From Nemophila menziesii (lineage: Eukaryota; Streptophyta; Magnoliopsida; Boraginales; Hydrophyllaceae), in assembly GCA_029959085.1 (NCBI GenBank), contig JARWIR010000002.1, positions 33,815,733 to 33,879,732 of the forward strand: 64,000 nt of DNA, read 5' to 3'. The translations under genes and the position numbers were made by a program. The number at the start of each line of letters is the position of its first letter. Position 1 is the first letter of the stretch. The notes below the pieces were generated by a model. It was not told the DNA's origin. It was given only the letters and a program-made list of their open reading frames with translations, and searched no databases. Positions 26,121-38,814 of the stretch are shown here, one piece after another.

Positions 26121-29100
26121 TCTAAGATCATCTGTTTTACGTTTTGATGACTTTTAGGTTATTTTTAATATTCTATTTTAGGATATTGTATTTTGGGTCC
26201 GTTAGGTTTTTACCAACCGTAACATTCAACCCTAATTTCTAAGATCTCTAACATTATACCCTAAATCATAAACACAAAACCTTAACCTTATAACACACAC
26301 CTAATCCATCACCATAAGCCCTAAATACTAACAATAAACACTAACAATAAACCGTAACCAGAAACCCCAAACCCTAGACACTAAACCCTATACCCTATCC
26401 CAAAACCTTAATCACAGAAACCTAACCATGGAAAGGATAATAACGTGAAGATTTAGTCTCGTTTCTATCATCCAAACACTTTGTAAACCGTTTAAAAGAT
26501 TTTTGAAGTTTCCGGGAGGATTTTCGCTAACTTTCGCATACTTTCTGAGAATGGTGCATATAATATATGTTTTTTGAGTGCTGTGGGCCTTTTAAGACCG
26601 ACAGATGGCTTCGCCATCTAAGATCATCTGTTTTACGTTTCGAGATGTGTTTTGTTGACTTTTAGGTTGTTTTTAATATTCTATTTTAGGATATCGTATT
26701 TTGGGTTCGTTAGGGTTTTACCAACCGTAACATTCAACCCTAATTTCAAAAATATCTAACATTATACCCTAAATCGTAAACACATAACCTTAACCCTATA
26801 ACCTACACCTAATCCATCACCATAAGCCCTAAATACTAACCATAAACACTAACAATAAACCGTAACCAGAAACCCCAAACACTAGACACTAAACCCTATA
26901 CCTTAATCCCAAAACCTTAATCACAGAACCTAACCATGGAAAGGATACTAACGTGAAGATTAGGCTCGTTTCTATCATTCAAACACTTTGTAAACCGTTT
27001 TTATGATTTTTGAAGTTCCCGGGAGGATTTTTGCTAAATTTCGCATACTTTCTCCGAATGGGGCACATAATATATGTTTTTTGAGTGCGTTGGGCCTTCT
27101 TGGACCAGCAGATGGCTTCGCCATCTAAGATCATCTGTTTTACATTTTGAGATGTGTTTTGTTGACTTTTAGATTGTTTATAATATACTATTTTAGGATA
27201 TCGTATTTTGGGTCCGTTAGATTTTTACCAACCATAACATTCAACCCTAATTTCTAAAATCTCTAACATTATACCCTAAACAATAAACAAAAAACCTTAA
27301 CCCTATAACCTACACCTAATCCATCACCATAAGCCCTAAATACTAACCATAACCACTAACAATAAACCGTAACCAGAAACCCCAAACCCTAGACACTAAA
27401 CCCTATACCCTAATCCCAAAACCTTAATCACAGAACCTAACCATGGAAAGGATAATAACGTGAAGATTTGGCTCGTTTCTATCATTCAAACACTTTGTAA
27501 ATCGTTTTTAAGATTTTTGAAGTTCCCGGGTGGATTTTTGCTAACTTTCGCATACTTTCTCCGAATGGGGCACATAATATATGTTTTTTTGAGTGCGTTG
27601 GGCCTTCTTGGACCGGCAGATAGCTTCGCCATCTAAGATCATCTGTTTTACGTTTTGAGATGTGTTTTGTTGACTTTTAGATTGTTTTTAATATTCTATT
27701 TCAGATATCGTATTGTGCGTCCGTTAGGTTTTTAACAACCATAACATTCAACACTAATTTCTAAAATCTCTAACATTATACCCTAAACAATAAACAAAAA
27801 ACCTTAATTCTATAACCTACACCTAATCCATCACCATAAGCCCTAAATACTAACCATAACCACTAACAATAAACCGTAACCAGAAACCCCAAACCCTAGA
27901 CATTAAACCCTATACCCTAATCCCAAAACCTTAATCACAGAAACCTAACCATGGAAAAGATAATAACGTGAAGATTTTGGCTCGTTTCTATCATTCAAAC
28001 ACACTGCAAACCGTTTTTAAGTTTGTTGAAGTTCCCGGGAGGATTTTTGCTAACTTTCGCATACTTTCTAATAATGGGGCACATAATATATGTTTTTTTA
28101 GTGCGTTGGGCCTTCTGGGACCGATAGATGGCTTTTCCATCTAAGATCATTTGTTTTACGTTTTGAGATGTGTTTTGTTGACTTTTAGATTGTTTTTAAT
28201 ATTCTATTTCAGATATCGTATTGTGCGTCCGTTAGGTTTTTAACAACCATAACATTCAACACTAATTTCTAAAATCTCTAACATTATACCCTAAACAATA
28301 AACAAAAAACCTTAATTCTATAACCTACACCTAATCCATCACCGTAAGCCCTAAATACTAACCATAACCACTAACAATAAACCGTAACCAGAAACCCCAA
28401 ACCCTAGACACTAAACCCTATACCCTAATCCCAAAACCTTAATCACAGAAACCTAACCATGGAAAAGATAATAACGTGAAGATTTTGGCTCGTTTCTATC
28501 ATTCAAACACACTGCAAACCGTTTTTAAGTTTGTTGAAGTTCCCGGGAGGATTTTTGCTAACTTTCGCATACTTTCTAATAATGGGGCACATAATATATG
28601 TTTTTTTAGTGCATTGGGCCTTCTGGGACCGATAGATGGCTTTTCCATCTAAGATCATTTGTTTTACGTTTTGATGACTTTTAGGTTATTTTTAATATTC
28701 TATTTTAGGATATTGTATTTTGGGTCCGTTAGGTTTTTACCAACCGTAACATTCAACCCTAATTTCTAAGATCTCTAACATTATACCATAAATCATAAAC
28801 ACAAAACCTTAACCTTATAACACACACATAATCCATCACCATAAGCCCTAAATACTAACAATAAACACTAACAATAAACCGTAACCAGAAACCCCAAACC
28901 CTAGACACTAAACCTTATACCCTATCCCAAACCTTAATCACAGAAACCTAACCATGGAAAGGATAATAACGTGAAGATTTTGTCTCGTTTCTATCATTCA
29001 AACAATTTGTAATCCGTTTTAAAGATTTTTGAAGTTCCTGGGAGGATTTTCGCTAACTTTCGCATACTTTCTGAGAATGGTGCATATAATATATGTTTTT

Positions 29101-29142
29101 TGAGTGTTGTGTGCCTTTTAAGACCGACAGATGGCTTCGCCA

Positions 29143-29990
29143 TCTAAGATCATCAGTTTTACGTTTTGAGATGTGTTTTGTTGACTTTTAGGTTGTTTTT
29201 AATATTCTATTTTAGGATATCGTATTTTGGGTTCGTTAGGGTTTTACCAACCGTAACATTCAACCCTAATTTCAAAAATATCTAACATTATACCCTAAAT
29301 CGTAAACACATAACCTTAACCCTATAACCTACACCTAATCCATCACCATAAGCCCTAAATACTAACCATAAACACTAACAATAAACCGTAACCAGAAAAC
29401 CCAAACACTAGACACTAAACCCTATACCCTAATCCCAAAACCTTAATCACAGAACCTAACCATGGAAGGATTTTTGCTAACTTTCGCATACTTTCTTCGA
29501 ATTGGGCACATAATATATGTTTTTTGAGTGTGTTGGGCCTTCTTGGACCGGCAGATGGCTTCGCCATCTAAGATCATCTGGTTTACGTTTTGAGATATGT
29601 TTTGTTGACTTTTAGATTGTTTTTAATATACTATTTTAGGATATCGTATTTTGGGTCCGTTAGGTTTTTACCAACCATAACATTCAACCCTAATTTCAAA
29701 AATCTCTAACATTATACCCTAAATCGTAAACACATAACCTTAACCCTATAACCTACACCTAATCCATCACCATAAGCCCTAAATACTAACCATAAACCCT
29801 AACAATAAACCGTAACCAGATACCCCAAACACTAGACACTAAACCCTATACCCTAATCCCAAAACCTTAATCACAGAACCTAACCATGGAAGGATTTTTG
29901 CTAACTTTCGCATACTTTCTTCGAATGGGGCACATAATATATGTTTTTTGAGTGCGTTGGGCCTTCTTGGACCGGCAGATGGCTTCGCCA
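29143..29990 (+). repeat. Pair of 82-bp-deleted monomers (2 x 424 bp)
   Basis: 29143-29566 and 29567-29990 match the pair at 22788. Private changes are GAGTGTGTTGGG in the first, and ATCTGGTTTACG and CAGATACCCC in the second. Confidence 0.9.
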
Positions 29991-30496
29991 TCTAAGATTA
30001 TCTGTTTTACGTTTTGAGATGTGTTTTGTTGACTTTTAGATTGTTTTTAATATACTATTTTAGGATATTGTATTTTGGGTCCGTTAGGTTTTTACCAACC
30101 ATAACATTCAACCCTAATTTCAAAAATCTCTAACATTATACCCTAAACAATAAACAAAAAACCTTAACCCTATAACCTACACCTAATCCATCACCATAAG
30201 TCCTAAATACTAACCATAAACACTAACAATAAACCGTAACCAGAAACCCCAAACACTAGACACTAAACCCTATACCCTAATCCCAAAACCTTAATCACAT
30301 AACCTAACCATGGAAAGGATAATAACGTGAAGATTTGGCTCGTTTCTATCATTCAAACACTTTGTAAACCGTTTTTAAGATTTTTGAAGTTCCCGGGAGG
30401 ATTTTTGTTAACTTTCGCATACTTTCTCTGAATGGGGCACATAATATATGTTTTTTGTGTGCGTTGGGCCTTCTTGGACCGCAGATGGCTTCGCCA

Positions 30497-31000
30497 TCTA
30501 AGATTAGTTTTACGTTTTGAGATGTGTTTTGTTGACTTTTAGATTGTTTTTAATATTCTATTTCAGATATCGTATTGTGCGTCCGTTAGGTTTTTAACAA
30601 CCATAACATTCAACACTAATTTCTAAAATCTATAACATTATACCCTAAACAATAAACAAAAAACCTTAACCTATAACCTACACCTAATCCATCACCATAA
30701 GACCTAAATACTAACCATAACCACTAACAATAAACCGTAAAAAGAAACCCCAAACCCTAGACACTAAACTTTATACCCTAATCCCAAAACCTTAATCACA
30801 GAAACCTAACCATGGAAAGGATAATAACGTGAAGATTTTGGCTCGTTTCTATCATTCAAACACACTGCAAACCGTTTTTAAGTTTGTTGAAGTTCCCGGG
30901 AGGATTTTTGCTAACTTTCGCATACTTTCTAAGAATGGGGCACATAATATATGTTTTTTTAGTGCATTGGGCCTTCTGGGACCGATAGATGGCTTTTCCA
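30497..31000 (+). repeat. C monomer with 3-bp head deletion (504 bp)
   Basis: The start reads CTAAGATTAGTTTTACG where other copies have ATCATCTGTTTTACG or ATTATCTGTTTTACG. Three bases are lost next to the palindrome. There is also a private AAAATCTATAAC. Confidence 0.85.
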
Positions 31001-32004
31001 TCTAAGATCATCTGTTTTACGTTTTGATGACTTTTAGGTTATTTTTAATATTCTATTTTAGGATATTGTATTTTGGGTCCGTTAGGTTTTTACCAACCGT
31101 AACATTCAACCCTAATTTCTAAGATCTCTAACATTATACCCTAAATCATAAACACAAAACCTTAACCTTATAACACACACCTAATCCATCACCATAAGCC
31201 CTAAATACTAACAATAAACACTAACAATAAACCGTAACCAGAAACCCCAAACCCTAGACACTAAACCCTATACCCTATCCCAAAACCTTAATCACAGAAA
31301 CCTAACCATGGAAAGGATAATAACGTGAAGATTTAGTCTCGTTTCTATCATCCAAACACTTTGTAAACCGTTTAAAAGATTTTTGAAGTTCCAGGGAGGA
31401 TTTTCGCTAACTTTCGCATACTTTCTGAGAATGGTGCATATAATATATGTTTTTTGAGTGCTGTGGGCCTTTTGGGACCGACAGATGGCTTCGCCATCTA
31501 AGATCATCTGTTTTACGTTTTGAGATTTGTTTTGTTGACTTTTAGGTTGTTTTTAATATTCTATTTTAGGATATCGTATTTTGGGTTCGTTAGGGTTTTA
31601 CCAAACGTAACATTCAACCCTAATTTCAAAAATATCTAACATTATACCCTAAATCGTAAACACATAACCTTAACCCTATAACCTACACCTAATCCATCAC
31701 CATAAGCCCTAAATACTAACCATAAACACTAACAATAAACCGTAACCAGAAACCCCAAACACTAGACACTAAACCCTATACCCTAATCCCAAAACCTTAA
31801 TCACAGAACCTAACCATGGAAAGGATACTAACGTGAAGATTTGGCTCGTTTCTATCATTCAAACACTTTGTAAACCGTTTTTATGATTGTTGAAGTTCCC
31901 GGGAGGATTTTTGCTAAATTTCGCATACTTTCTCCGAATGGGGCACATAATATATGTTTTTTTGAGTGCGTTGGGCCTTCTTGGACCGGCAAATAGCTTC
32001 GCCA

Positions 32005-32473
32005 TCTAAGATCATCTGTTTTACGTTTTGAGATGTGTTTTGTTGACTTTTAGATTGCTTTTAATATACTATTTTAGGATTTCGTATATTGGGTCCATTA
32101 GGTTTTTACCAACCATAACATTCAACCCTAATTTCAAAAATCTCTAACATTATACCCTAACCCATCACCATAAGCCCTAAATACTAACCATAACCACTAA
32201 CAATAAACCGTAACCAGAAACCCCAAACCCTAGACACTAAACCCTATACCCTAATCCCAAAACCTTAATCACAGAAACCTAACCATGGAAAGGATAATAA
32301 CGTGAAGATTTTGGCTCGTTTCTATCATTCAAACACACTGCAAACCGTTTTTAAGTTTGTTGAAGTTCCCGGGAGGATTTTTGCTAACTTTCGCATACTT
32401 TCTAATAATGGGGCACATAATATATGTTTTTTTAGTGCATTGGGCCTTCTGGGACCGATAGATGGCTTTTCCA
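32005..32473 (+). repeat. B/C fusion monomer with middle deletion (469 bp)
   Basis: This is the copy-2 counterpart of 25652-26120, with the same CCCTAACCCATCACC junction and GTATATTGGG. Confidence 0.9.
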
Positions 32474-32969
32474 TCTAAGATCATCTGTTTTACGTTTTGA
32501 TGACTTTTAGGTTATTTTTAATATTCTATTTTAGGATATTGTATTTTGGGTCTGTTAGGTTTTTACCAACCGTAATATTCAACCCTAATTTCTAAGATCT
32601 CTAACATTATACCCAAAATCCTAAACACAAAACCTTAACCTTATAACACACACCTAATCCATCACCATAAGCCCTAAATACTAACAATAAACACTAACAA
32701 TAAACCGTAACCAGAAACCCCAAACCCTAGACACTAAACCCTATACCCTATCCCAAAACCTTAATCACAGAAACCTAACCATGGAAAGGATAATAACGTG
32801 AAGATTTAGTCTCGTTTCTATCATCCAAACACTTTGTAAACCGTTTAAAAGATTTTTGAAGTTTCCGGGAGGATTTTCGCTAACTTTCGCATACTTTCTG
32901 AGAATGGTGCATATAATATATGTTTTTTGAGTGCTGTGGGACTTTTAAGACCGACAGATGGCTTCGCCA

Positions 32970-33817
32970 TCTAAGATCATCAGTTTTACGTTTTGAGATG
33001 TGTTTTGTTGACTTTTAGGTTGTTTTTAATATTCTATTTTAGGATATCGTATTTTGGGTTCGTTAGGGTTTTACCAACCGTAACATTCAACCCTAATTTC
33101 AAAAATATCTAACATTATACCCTAAATCGTAAACACATAACCTTAACCCTATAACCTACACCTAATACATCACCATAAGCCCTAAATACTAACCATAAAC
33201 ACTAACAATAAACCGTAACCAGAAAACCCAAACACTAGACACTAAACCCTATACCCTAATCCCAAAACCTTAATCACAGAACCTAACCATGGAAGGATTT
33301 TTGCTAACTTTCGCATACTTTCTTCGAATTGGGCACATAATATATGTTTTTTGAGTGCGTTGGGCCTTCTTGGACCGGCAGATGGCTTCGCCATCTAAGA
33401 TCATCTGTTTTACGTTTTGAGATATGTTTTGTTGACTTTTAGATTGTTTTTAATATACTATTTTAGGATATCGTATTTTGGGTCCGTTAGGTTTTTACCA
33501 ACCATAACATTCAACCCTAATTTCAAAAATCTCTAACATTATACCCTAAATCGTAACCACATAACCTTAACCCTATAACCTACACCTAATCCATCACCAT
33601 AAGCCCTAAATACTAACCATAAACCCTAACAATAAACCGTAACCAGAAACCCCAAACACTAGACACTAAACCCTATACCCTAATCCCAAAACCTTAATCA
33701 CAGAACCTAACCATGGAAGGATTTTTGCTAACTTTCGCATACTTTCTTCGAATGGGGCACATAATATATGTTTTTTGAGTGCGTTGGGCCTTCTTGGACC
33801 GGCAGATGGCTTCGCCA
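32970..33817 (+). repeat. Pair of 82-bp-deleted monomers (2 x 424 bp)
   Basis: 32970-33393 and 33394-33817 are the third copy of the pair. Private changes include CTAATACATCACC in the first and AAATCGTAACCACAT in the second. Confidence 0.9.
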
Positions 33818-35833
33818 TCTAAGATTATCTGTTTTACGTTTTGAGATGTGTTTTGTTGACTTTTAGATTGTTTTTAATATACTATTTTAGGATATTGTAT
33901 TTTGGGTCCGTTAGGTTTTTACCAACCATAACATTCAACCCTAATTTCAAAAATCTCGAACATTATACCCTAAACAATAAACAAAAAACCTTAACCCTAT
34001 AACCTACACCTAATCCATCACCATAAGCCCTAAATACTAACCATAAACACTAACAATAAACCGTAACCAGAAACCCCAAACACTAGACACCAAACCCTAT
34101 ACCCTAATCCCAAAACCTTAATCACATAACCTAACCATGGAAAGGATAATAACGTGAAGATTTGGCTCGTTTCTATCATTCAAACACTTTGTAAACCGTT
34201 TTTAAGATTTTTGAAGTTCCCGGGAGGATTTTTGCTAACTTTCGCATACTTTCTCTGAATGGGGCACATAATATATGTTTTTTGTGTGCGTTGGGCCTTC
34301 TTGGACCGCAGATGGCTTCGCCATCTAAGATCATCTGTTTTACGTTTTGGGATGTGTTTTGTTGACTTTTAGATTGTTTTTAATATTCTATTTCAGATAT
34401 CGTATTGTGCGTCCGTTAGGTTTTTAACAACCATAACATTCAACACTAATTTCTAAAATCTCTAACATTATACCCTAAACAATAAACAAAAAACCTTAAC
34501 CTATAACCTACACCTAATCCATCACCATAAGCCCTAAATACTAACCATAACCACTAACAATAAACCGTAAAAAGAAACCCCAAACCCTAGACACTAAACT
34601 TTATACCCTAATCCCAAAACCTTAATCACAGAAACCTAACCATGGAAAGGATAATAACGTGAAGATTTTGGCTCATTTCTATCATTCAAACACACTGCAA
34701 ACCGTTTTTAAGTTTGTTGAAGTTCCCGGGAGGATTTTTGCTAACTTTCGCATACTTTCTAAGAATGGGGCACATAATATATGTTTTTTTAGTGCATTGG
34801 GCCTTCTGGGACCGATAGATGGCTTTTCCATCTAAGATCATCTGTTTTACGTTTTGATGACTTTTAGGTTATTTTTAATATTCTATTTTAGGATATTGTA
34901 TTTTGGGTCCGTTAGGTTTTTACCAACCGTAACATTCAACCCTAATTTCTAAGATCTCTAACATTATACCCTAAATCATAAACACAAAACCTTAACCTTA
35001 TAACACACACCTAATCCATCACCATAAGCCCTAAATACTAACAATAAACACTAACAATAAACCGTAACCAGAAACCCCAAACCCTAGACACTAAACCCTA
35101 TACCCTATCCCAAAACCTTAATCACAGAAACCTAACCATGGAAAGGATAATAACGTGAAGATTTAGTCTCGTTTCTATCATCCAAACACTTTGTAAACCG
35201 TTTAAAAGATTTTTGAAGTTCCAGGGAGGATTTTCGCTAACTTTCGCATACTTTCTGAGAATGGTGCATATAATATATGTTTTTTGAGTGCTGTGGGCCT
35301 TTTGGGACCGACAGATGGCTTCGCCATCTAAGATCATCTGTTTTACGTTTTGAGATGTGTTTTGTTGACTTTTAGGTTGTTTTTAATATTCTATTTTAGG
35401 ATATCGTATTTTGGGTTCGTTAGGGTTTTACCAACCGTAACATTCAACCCTAATTTCAAAAATATCTAACATTATACCCTAAATCGTAAACACATAACCT
35501 TAACCCTATAACCTACACCTAATCCATCACCATAAGCCCTAAATACTAACCATAAACACTAACAATAAACCATAACCAGAAACCCCAAACACTAGACACT
35601 AAACCCTATACCCTAATCCCAAAACCTTAATCACAGAACCTAACCATGGAAAGGATACTAACGTGAAGATTTGGCTCGTTTCTATCATTCAAACACTTTG
35701 TAAACCGTTTTTATGATTGTTGAAGTTCCCGGGAGGATTTTTGCTAAATTTCGCATACTTTCTCCGAATGGGGCACATAATATATGTTTTTTGAGTGCGT
35801 TGGGCCTTCTTGGACCGGCAAATAGCTTCGCCA

Positions 35834-36302
35834 TCTAAGATCATCTGTTTTACGTTTTGAGATGTGTTTTGTTGACTTTTAGATTGCTTTTAATATACTA
35901 TTTTAGGATTTCGTATTTTGGGTCCGTTAGGTTTTTACCAACCATAACATTCAACCCTAATTTCAAAAATCTCTAACATTATACCCTAACCCATCACCAT
36001 AAGCCCTAAATACTAACCATAACCACTAACAATAAACCGTAACCAGAAACCCCAAACCCTAGACACTAAACCCTATACCCTAATCCCAAAACCTTAATCA
36101 CAGAAACCTAACCATTGAAAGGATAATAACGTGAAGATTTTGGCTCGTTTCTATCATTCAAACACACTGCAAACCGTTTTTAAGTTTGTTGAAGTTCCCG
36201 GGAGGATTTTTGCTAACTTTCGCATACTTTCTAATAATGGGGCACATAATATATGTTTTTTTAGTGCATTGGGCCTTCTGGGACCGATAGATGGCTTTTC
36301 CA
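35834..36302 (+). repeat. B/C fusion monomer with middle deletion (469 bp)
   Basis: This is the copy-3 counterpart. It has GTATTTTGGGTCCGTTAGG where the other two have GTATATTGGGTCCATTAGG. A point change also destroys the CCATGG site (ACCATTGAAAGG near 36111). Confidence 0.9.
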
Positions 36303-36798
36303 TCTAAGATCATCTGTTTTACGTTTTGATGACTTTTAGGTTATTTTTAATATTCTATTTTAGGATATTGTATTTTGGGTCTGTTAGGTTTTTACCAACC
36401 GTAATATTCAACCCTAATTTCTAAGATCTCTAACATTATACCCAAAATCCTAAACACAAAACCTTAACCTTATAACACACACCTAATCCATCACCATAAG
36501 CCCTAAATACTAACAATAAACACTAACAATAAACCGTAACCAGAAACCCCAAACCCTAGACACTAAACCCTATACCCTATCCCAAAACCTTAATCACAGA
36601 AACCTAACCATGGAAAGGATAATAACGTGAAGATTTAGTCTCGTTTCTATCATCCAAACACTTTGTAAACCGTTTAAAAGATTTTTGAAGTTTCCGGGAG
36701 GATTTTCGCTAACTTTCGCATACTTTCTGAGAATGGTGCATATAATATATGTTTTTTGAGTGCTGTGGGCCTTTTAAGACCGACAGATGGCTTCGCCA

Positions 36799-38814
36799 TC
36801 TAAGATCATCTGTTTTACGTTTCGAGATGTGTTTTGTTGACTTTTAGGTTGTTTTTAATATTCTATTTTAGGATATCGTATTTTGGGTTCGTTAGGGTTT
36901 TACCAACCATAACATTCAACCCTAATTTCAAAAATATCTAACATTATACCCTAAATCGTAAACACATAACCTTAACCCTATAACCTACACCTAATCCATC
37001 ACCATAAGCCCTAAATACTAACCATAAACACTAACAATAAACCGTAACCAGAAACCCCAAACACTAGACACTAAACCCTATACCCTAATCCCAAAACCTT
37101 AATCACAGAACCTAACCATGGAAAGGATACTAACGTGAAGATTTGGCTCGTTTCTATCATTCAAACACTTTGTAAACCGTTTTTATGATTTTTGAAGTTC
37201 CCGGGAGGATTTTTGCTAAATTTCGCATACTTTCTCCGAATGGGGCACATAATATATGTTTTTTGAGTGCGTTGGGCCTTCTTGGACCAGCAGATGGCTT
37301 TGCCATCTAAGATCATCTGTTTTACGTTTTGAGATGTGTTTTGTTGACTTTTAGATTGTTTTTAATATACTATTTTAGGATATCGTATTTTGGGTCCGTT
37401 AGGTTTTTACCAACCATAACATTCAACCCTAATTTCAAAAATCTCTAACATTATACCCTAAACAATAAACAAAAAACCTTAACCCTATAACCTACACCAA
37501 ATCCATCACCATAAGCCCTAAATACTAACCATAACCACTAACAATAAACCGTAACCAGAAACCCAAAACCCTAGACACTAAACCCTATACCCTAATCCCA
37601 AAACCTTAATCACAGAACCTAACCATGGAAAGGATAATAACGTGAAGATTTGGCTCGTTTCTATCATTCAAACACTTTGTAAACCGTTTTTAAGATTTTT
37701 GAAGTTCCCGGGAGGATTTTTGCTAACTTTCGCATACTTTCTCTGAATGGGGCACATAATATATGTTTTTTGTGTGCGTTGGGCCTTCTTGGACCGCAGA
37801 TGGCTTCGCCATCTAAGATCATCTGTTTTACGTTTTGAGATGTGTTTTGTTGACTTTTAGATTGTTTTTAATATTCTATTTCAGATATCGTATTGTGCGT
37901 CCGTTAGGTTTTTAACAACCATAACATTCAACACTAATTTCTAAAATCTCTAACATTATACCCTAAACAATAAACAAAAAACCTTAACCTATAACCTACA
38001 CCTAATCCATCACCATAAGCCCTAAATACTAACCATAACCACTAACAATAAACCGTAAAAAGAAACCCCAAACCCTAGACACTAAACTTTATACCCTAAT
38101 CCCAAAACCTTAATCACAGAAACCTAACCATGGAAAGGATAATAACGTGAAGATTTTGGCTCGTTTCTATCATTCAAACACACTGCAAACCGTTTTTAAG
38201 TTTGTTGAAGTTCCCGGGAGGATTTTTGCTAACTTTCGCATGCTTTCTAAGAATGGGGCACATAATATATGTTTTTTTAGTGCATTGGGCCTTCTGGGAC
38301 CGATAGATGGCTTTTCCATCTAAGATCATCTGTTTTACGTTTTGATGACTTTTAGGTTATTTTTAATATTCTATTTTAGGATATTGTATTTTGGGTCCGT
38401 TAGGTTTTTACCAACCGTAACATTCAACCCTAATTTCTAAGATCTCTAACATTATACCCTAAATCATAAACACAAAATCTTAACCTTATAACACACACCT
38501 AATCCATCACCATAAGCCCTAAATACTAACAATAAACACTAACAATAAACCGTAACCAGAAACCCCAAACCCCAGACACTAAACCCTATACCCTATCCCA
38601 AAACCTTAATCACAGAAACCTAACAATGGAAAGGATAATAACGTGAAGATTTAGTCTCGTTTCTATCATCCAAACACTTTGTAAACCGTTTAAAAGATTT
38701 TTGAAGTTTCCGGGAGGATTTTCGCTAACTTTCGCATACTTTCTGAGAATGGTGCATATAATATATGTTTTTTGAGTTCTGTGGGCCTTTTAAGACCGAC
38801 AGATGGCTTTGCCA
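36799..38814 (+). repeat. Tetramer HOR unit 1, A-B-C-D (2,016 bp)
   Basis: Monomers are 36799-37305 (A), 37306-37811 (B), 37812-38318 (C) and 38319-38814 (D). This is the first of twelve regular tetramers. The A shares ACGTTTCGAGATG with the A at 26617. The A and D both end with a CTTTG loop in the palindrome (GGCTTTGCC). The D has lost CCATGG (TAACAATGG) and reads GAGTTCTGTGGG. Confidence 0.93.

Larger units (their letters stand above)
20262..26616 (+). repeat. 13-monomer superunit, copy 1 (6,355 bp)
   Basis: Monomers are 20262-20768 (A, 507), 20769-21276 (B, 508), 21277-21784 (C, 508), 21785-22292 (C, 508), 22293-22787 (D, 495), 22788-23211 (deleted A, 424), 23212-23635 (deleted B/A, 424), 23636-24141 (B, 506), 24142-24648 (C, 507), 24649-25144 (D, 496), 25145-25651 (A, 507), 25652-26120 (B/C fusion, 469) and 26121-26616 (D, 496). 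The same series follows immediately. Private variants shared with copy 2 include GAAGATTAGGCTCG in the first A, TACATTTTGAG in the B, and CATCAGTTTTACG at the start of the deleted A. Confidence 0.93.
26617..32969 (+). repeat. 13-monomer superunit, copy 2 (6,353 bp)
   Basis: Monomers are 26617-27123 (A), 27124-27631 (B, 508), 27632-28139 (C, 508), 28140-28647 (C, 508), 28648-29142 (D, 495), 29143-29566 (deleted A, 424), 29567-29990 (deleted B/A, 424), 29991-30496 (B, 506), 30497-31000 (C, 504), 31001-31496 (D), 31497-32004 (A, 508), 32005-32473 (B/C fusion, 469) and 32474-32969 (D). Order and lengths match copy 1 except for a 3-bp loss in the C at 30497 and a 1-bp gain in the A at 31497. Confidence 0.93.
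32970..36798 (+). repeat. 13-monomer superunit, truncated copy 3 (3,829 bp)
   Basis: Only the last eight members are present: 32970-33393 (deleted A, 424), 33394-33817 (deleted B/A, 424), 33818-34323 (B, 506), 34324-34830 (C, 507), 34831-35326 (D, 496), 35327-35833 (A, 507), 35834-36302 (B/C fusion, 469) and 36303-36798 (D, 496). The first five members (about 2.5 kb in the other copies) are absent. The last D shares CCGTAATATTC and ACCCAAAATCCTAAAC with the D at 32474 but not with that at 26121, so copies 2 and 3 look the closest pair here. Confidence 0.92.
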
